A stretch of 64,000 bases of DNA, from the NCBI RefSeq assembly GCF_029360585.1, contig NZ_JAQZSJ010000017.1, positions 1 through 64,000 of the forward strand, given 5' to 3'. Positions 62,842 to 64,000 of this stretch are shown in pieces; position 1 is the first letter of the stretch; every line of letters begins with the position of its first letter. Source of the stretch: Cohnella caldifontis (lineage in GTDB: Bacteria > Bacillota > Bacilli > Paenibacillales > Paenibacillaceae). The translations under genes were made by a program, and so were the position numbers. The notes beneath the pieces are model-generated. The model was given only the letters and a program-made list of their open reading frames with translations, was not told where the DNA came from and did not search any database.

Positions 62842-63513
62842 ATGGGTAAAGTAGACAATGAAGATTATATCCCCGCCCTTCGTTTTCATTGGCTGACGTC
62901 GTTGTACGATCCGATTTTGCGTTGGTCCATGAGAGAATCGACCTTCAAGCCCAAACTCATCGAGCAACTCGGGCTGGACGCAAGCCGGCGCGTGCTAGAT
63001 TTGGGGTGCGGCACCGGTACGCTGACCCTGCTATTGAAGCAAGCTTGCCCGGAAGCGGAAGTCATCGGACTCGATATCGATCCTAAGGTTCTCCGGGCCG
63101 CAAGGAACAAAGCCGAAAAAAAGGGAATGAATATCCCGTTTCATCAAGGGATGTCCGATGAACTTCCCTATCCGGATCGTTCCTTCGACCGGGTGGTTGC
63201 CAGTCTCATGTTTCATCATCTGACTTATGAAAACAAACGGCGAACGCTCCATGAGGTTTTCCGCATATTAAAGCCGCAAGGAGAGCTTCACATCGCGGAT
63301 TGGGGAAAAGCGCAAAACGGTCTGATGCGTCTGGCGTTTCTCTCCATCCAATTCCTGGACGGTTTTAAGACGACGGCAGATCACGTGAAGGGCATTCTTC
63401 CCCAATTGATCAAAGATTCCGGATTCGTTGACGTCGAGGAGACGGATCGGTTCATGACGTTATACGGAACCTTGTCCTTATATAGGGCAAACAAACCGGC
63501 GAATGGGCAATAG
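62842..63513 (+). CDS. Class I SAM-dependent methyltransferase
   Basis: A 223-residue Rossmann-fold methyltransferase. SAM-binding motif VLDLGCGTGTLT near 50-61, acidic D in IGLDIDP, and LPYPDRSFDRVVASLMFHHL as motif II/III (in parts). Resembles UbiE/ArsM-like small-molecule methylases; substrate unknown. GGGAGG 4-5 nt before ATG 62842. Confidence 0.9.
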   Translation: MGKVDNEDYIPALRFHWLTSLYDPILRWSMRESTFKPKLIEQLGLDASRRVLDLGCGTGTLTLLLKQACPEAEVIGLDIDPKVLRAARNKAEKKGMNIPFHQGMSDELPYPDRSFDRVVASLMFHHLTYENKRRTLHEVFRILKPQGELHIADWGKAQNGLMRLAFLSIQFLDGFKTTADHVKGILPQLIKDSGFVDVEETDRFMTLYGTLSLYRANKPANGQ

Positions 63514-63524
63514 CCGCGGCGCCT

Positions 63525-64000
63525 CTATTCCCGTTCCGCCAGCGTCCGGCTGCCGCGCGCCCGCACCTGTTCCACGACGTGGCGGATGGCGTTAACGACC
63601 AGCTCCGGGCGCGGCATTTGGAGACTGTGGCCTTTGCGGTCGCTCGTCGCGTGGATGTGGTTGGTGGATCGGGAGGCGAGCTCCTGCTGCATCTTCGTCC
63701 AATTCTCGCCGAAACCGGGGTTATTCACGACCGCGACCGGCAGATCCCCGAATTGCGGCTTCGGAGCGGCGTTCATCCGATTCTCGGCGGCTCGCAGATG
63801 CGCGTCCACTTGATTGAATTCCGCTTCCGCCGCCTTCCGGGCGAACATGCCGTACACGATCCCTTTCCATTGCCGGTATTCGTCCGGACTCAGTTGCTGC
63901 TTGTAATAGGAACGTTCGTGTCCGAACATCGGAATCGCCCCGAAGGCGTTGCCCAGAAAACGGGGGATGCCGAACGGGGAGAGCACCCGCATGATCTTCA
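63525..64000 (-). CDS. Alpha/beta hydrolase, partial at window edge
   Basis: The C-terminal 157 residues of a gene that begins beyond the window. The cap region (YRQWKGIVYGMF, FGDLPVAVVNN) and the C-terminal catalytic His in ATSDRKGHSLQMPRPELVVNAI fit the alpha/beta hydrolase fold; the nucleophile lies outside. The reading frame is open to base 64000. Confidence 0.8.
   Translation of the reverse strand, partial: KIMRVLSPFGIPRFLGNAFGAIPMFGHERSYYKQQLSPDEYRQWKGIVYGMFARKAAEAEFNQVDAHLRAAENRMNAAPKPQFGDLPVAVVNNPGFGENWTKMQQELASRSTNHIHATSDRKGHSLQMPRPELVVNAIRHVVEQVRARGSRTLAERE

Overview
The window reads as chromosome of a high-GC, endospore-forming Firmicute of the Paenibacillaceae, most like Cohnella or Paenibacillus. 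This is inferred from the many YesM/YesN (AraC-type) two-component systems, CUT1 sugar importers without their own ATPase, a YjcZ-type sporulation micro-protein, MmyB-type and PchR-type regulators, and strong GGAGG ribosome sites with frequent GTG/TTG starts. No rRNA, tRNA, phage or insertion-sequence transposase was seen.

Layout. 1-6.8 kb: a repeat-rich leader, then a plus-strand sugar ABC importer operon with its own YesM/YesN pair. 6.9-14 kb: small housekeeping and accessory genes (YbjQ-like, two glycosyltransferase-type genes, SDR, YjcZ, DUF1259, MFS, DUF378, a stalk-domain/RsiV-like secreted protein). 14-19.8 kb: a 7TM-type sensor kinase convergent with a small peptide gene carrying an NHLP-type leader. 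Directly upstream of the peptide gene is a ComQ-like class I isoprenoid enzyme, then a CBO0543 membrane protein and an ABC exporter. 19.9-24.6 kb: a TCS, a BcrAB-type ABC transporter and a secreted protein. 25-31 kb: an acyltransferase, a NarL/PAS-kinase pair, an MFS pump and a DUF4097 remnant. 31-35 kb: a MacB-like ABC operon with a lipoprotein. 35.0-36 kb: a decayed, repeat-filled region with a truncated sensor kinase. 36-38.3 kb: divergent Gfo/Idh oxidoreductase and AraC regulator. 38.6-44 kb: an HxlR / hybrid-kinase / hydrolase operon, divergent from a DHFR-like reductase. 44-47 kb: small genes. 47-58.7 kb: a long minus-strand operon for glycan import and breakdown (LplABC-type importer, YesMN pair, GH36 alpha-galactosidase, CBM9-like protein, glycosylasparaginase, cupin phosphoglucose isomerase). 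58.9-64 kb: EcsC, azoreductase with divergent regulator, AraC regulator, methyltransferase, and a hydrolase cut by the window edge.

The most notable candidate is the 14-17.2 kb block. A ComQ-like prenyltransferase-fold enzyme with both Asp-rich motifs precedes an 79-residue precursor whose leader looks like the nitrile-hydratase leader peptide (NHLP) RiPP family. The precursor ends, after a Gly-Gly, in a ten-residue tail with a penultimate Trp. This resembles the comQ-comX order of the prenylated-Trp pheromone of Bacillus but with a different leader, and a membrane sensor kinase lies back to back with it.

Other notable signals are: a 183-184 nt nested palindromic intergenic element in three copies; a 60 nt palindromic element in two copies; GCGCAAA boxes phased every ~21 bp at two transporter promoters with identical geometry; and a sensor kinase truncated exactly where a 51-bp tandem repeat begins. 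All functional statements rest on reading the sequence and family knowledge; no database search was run.
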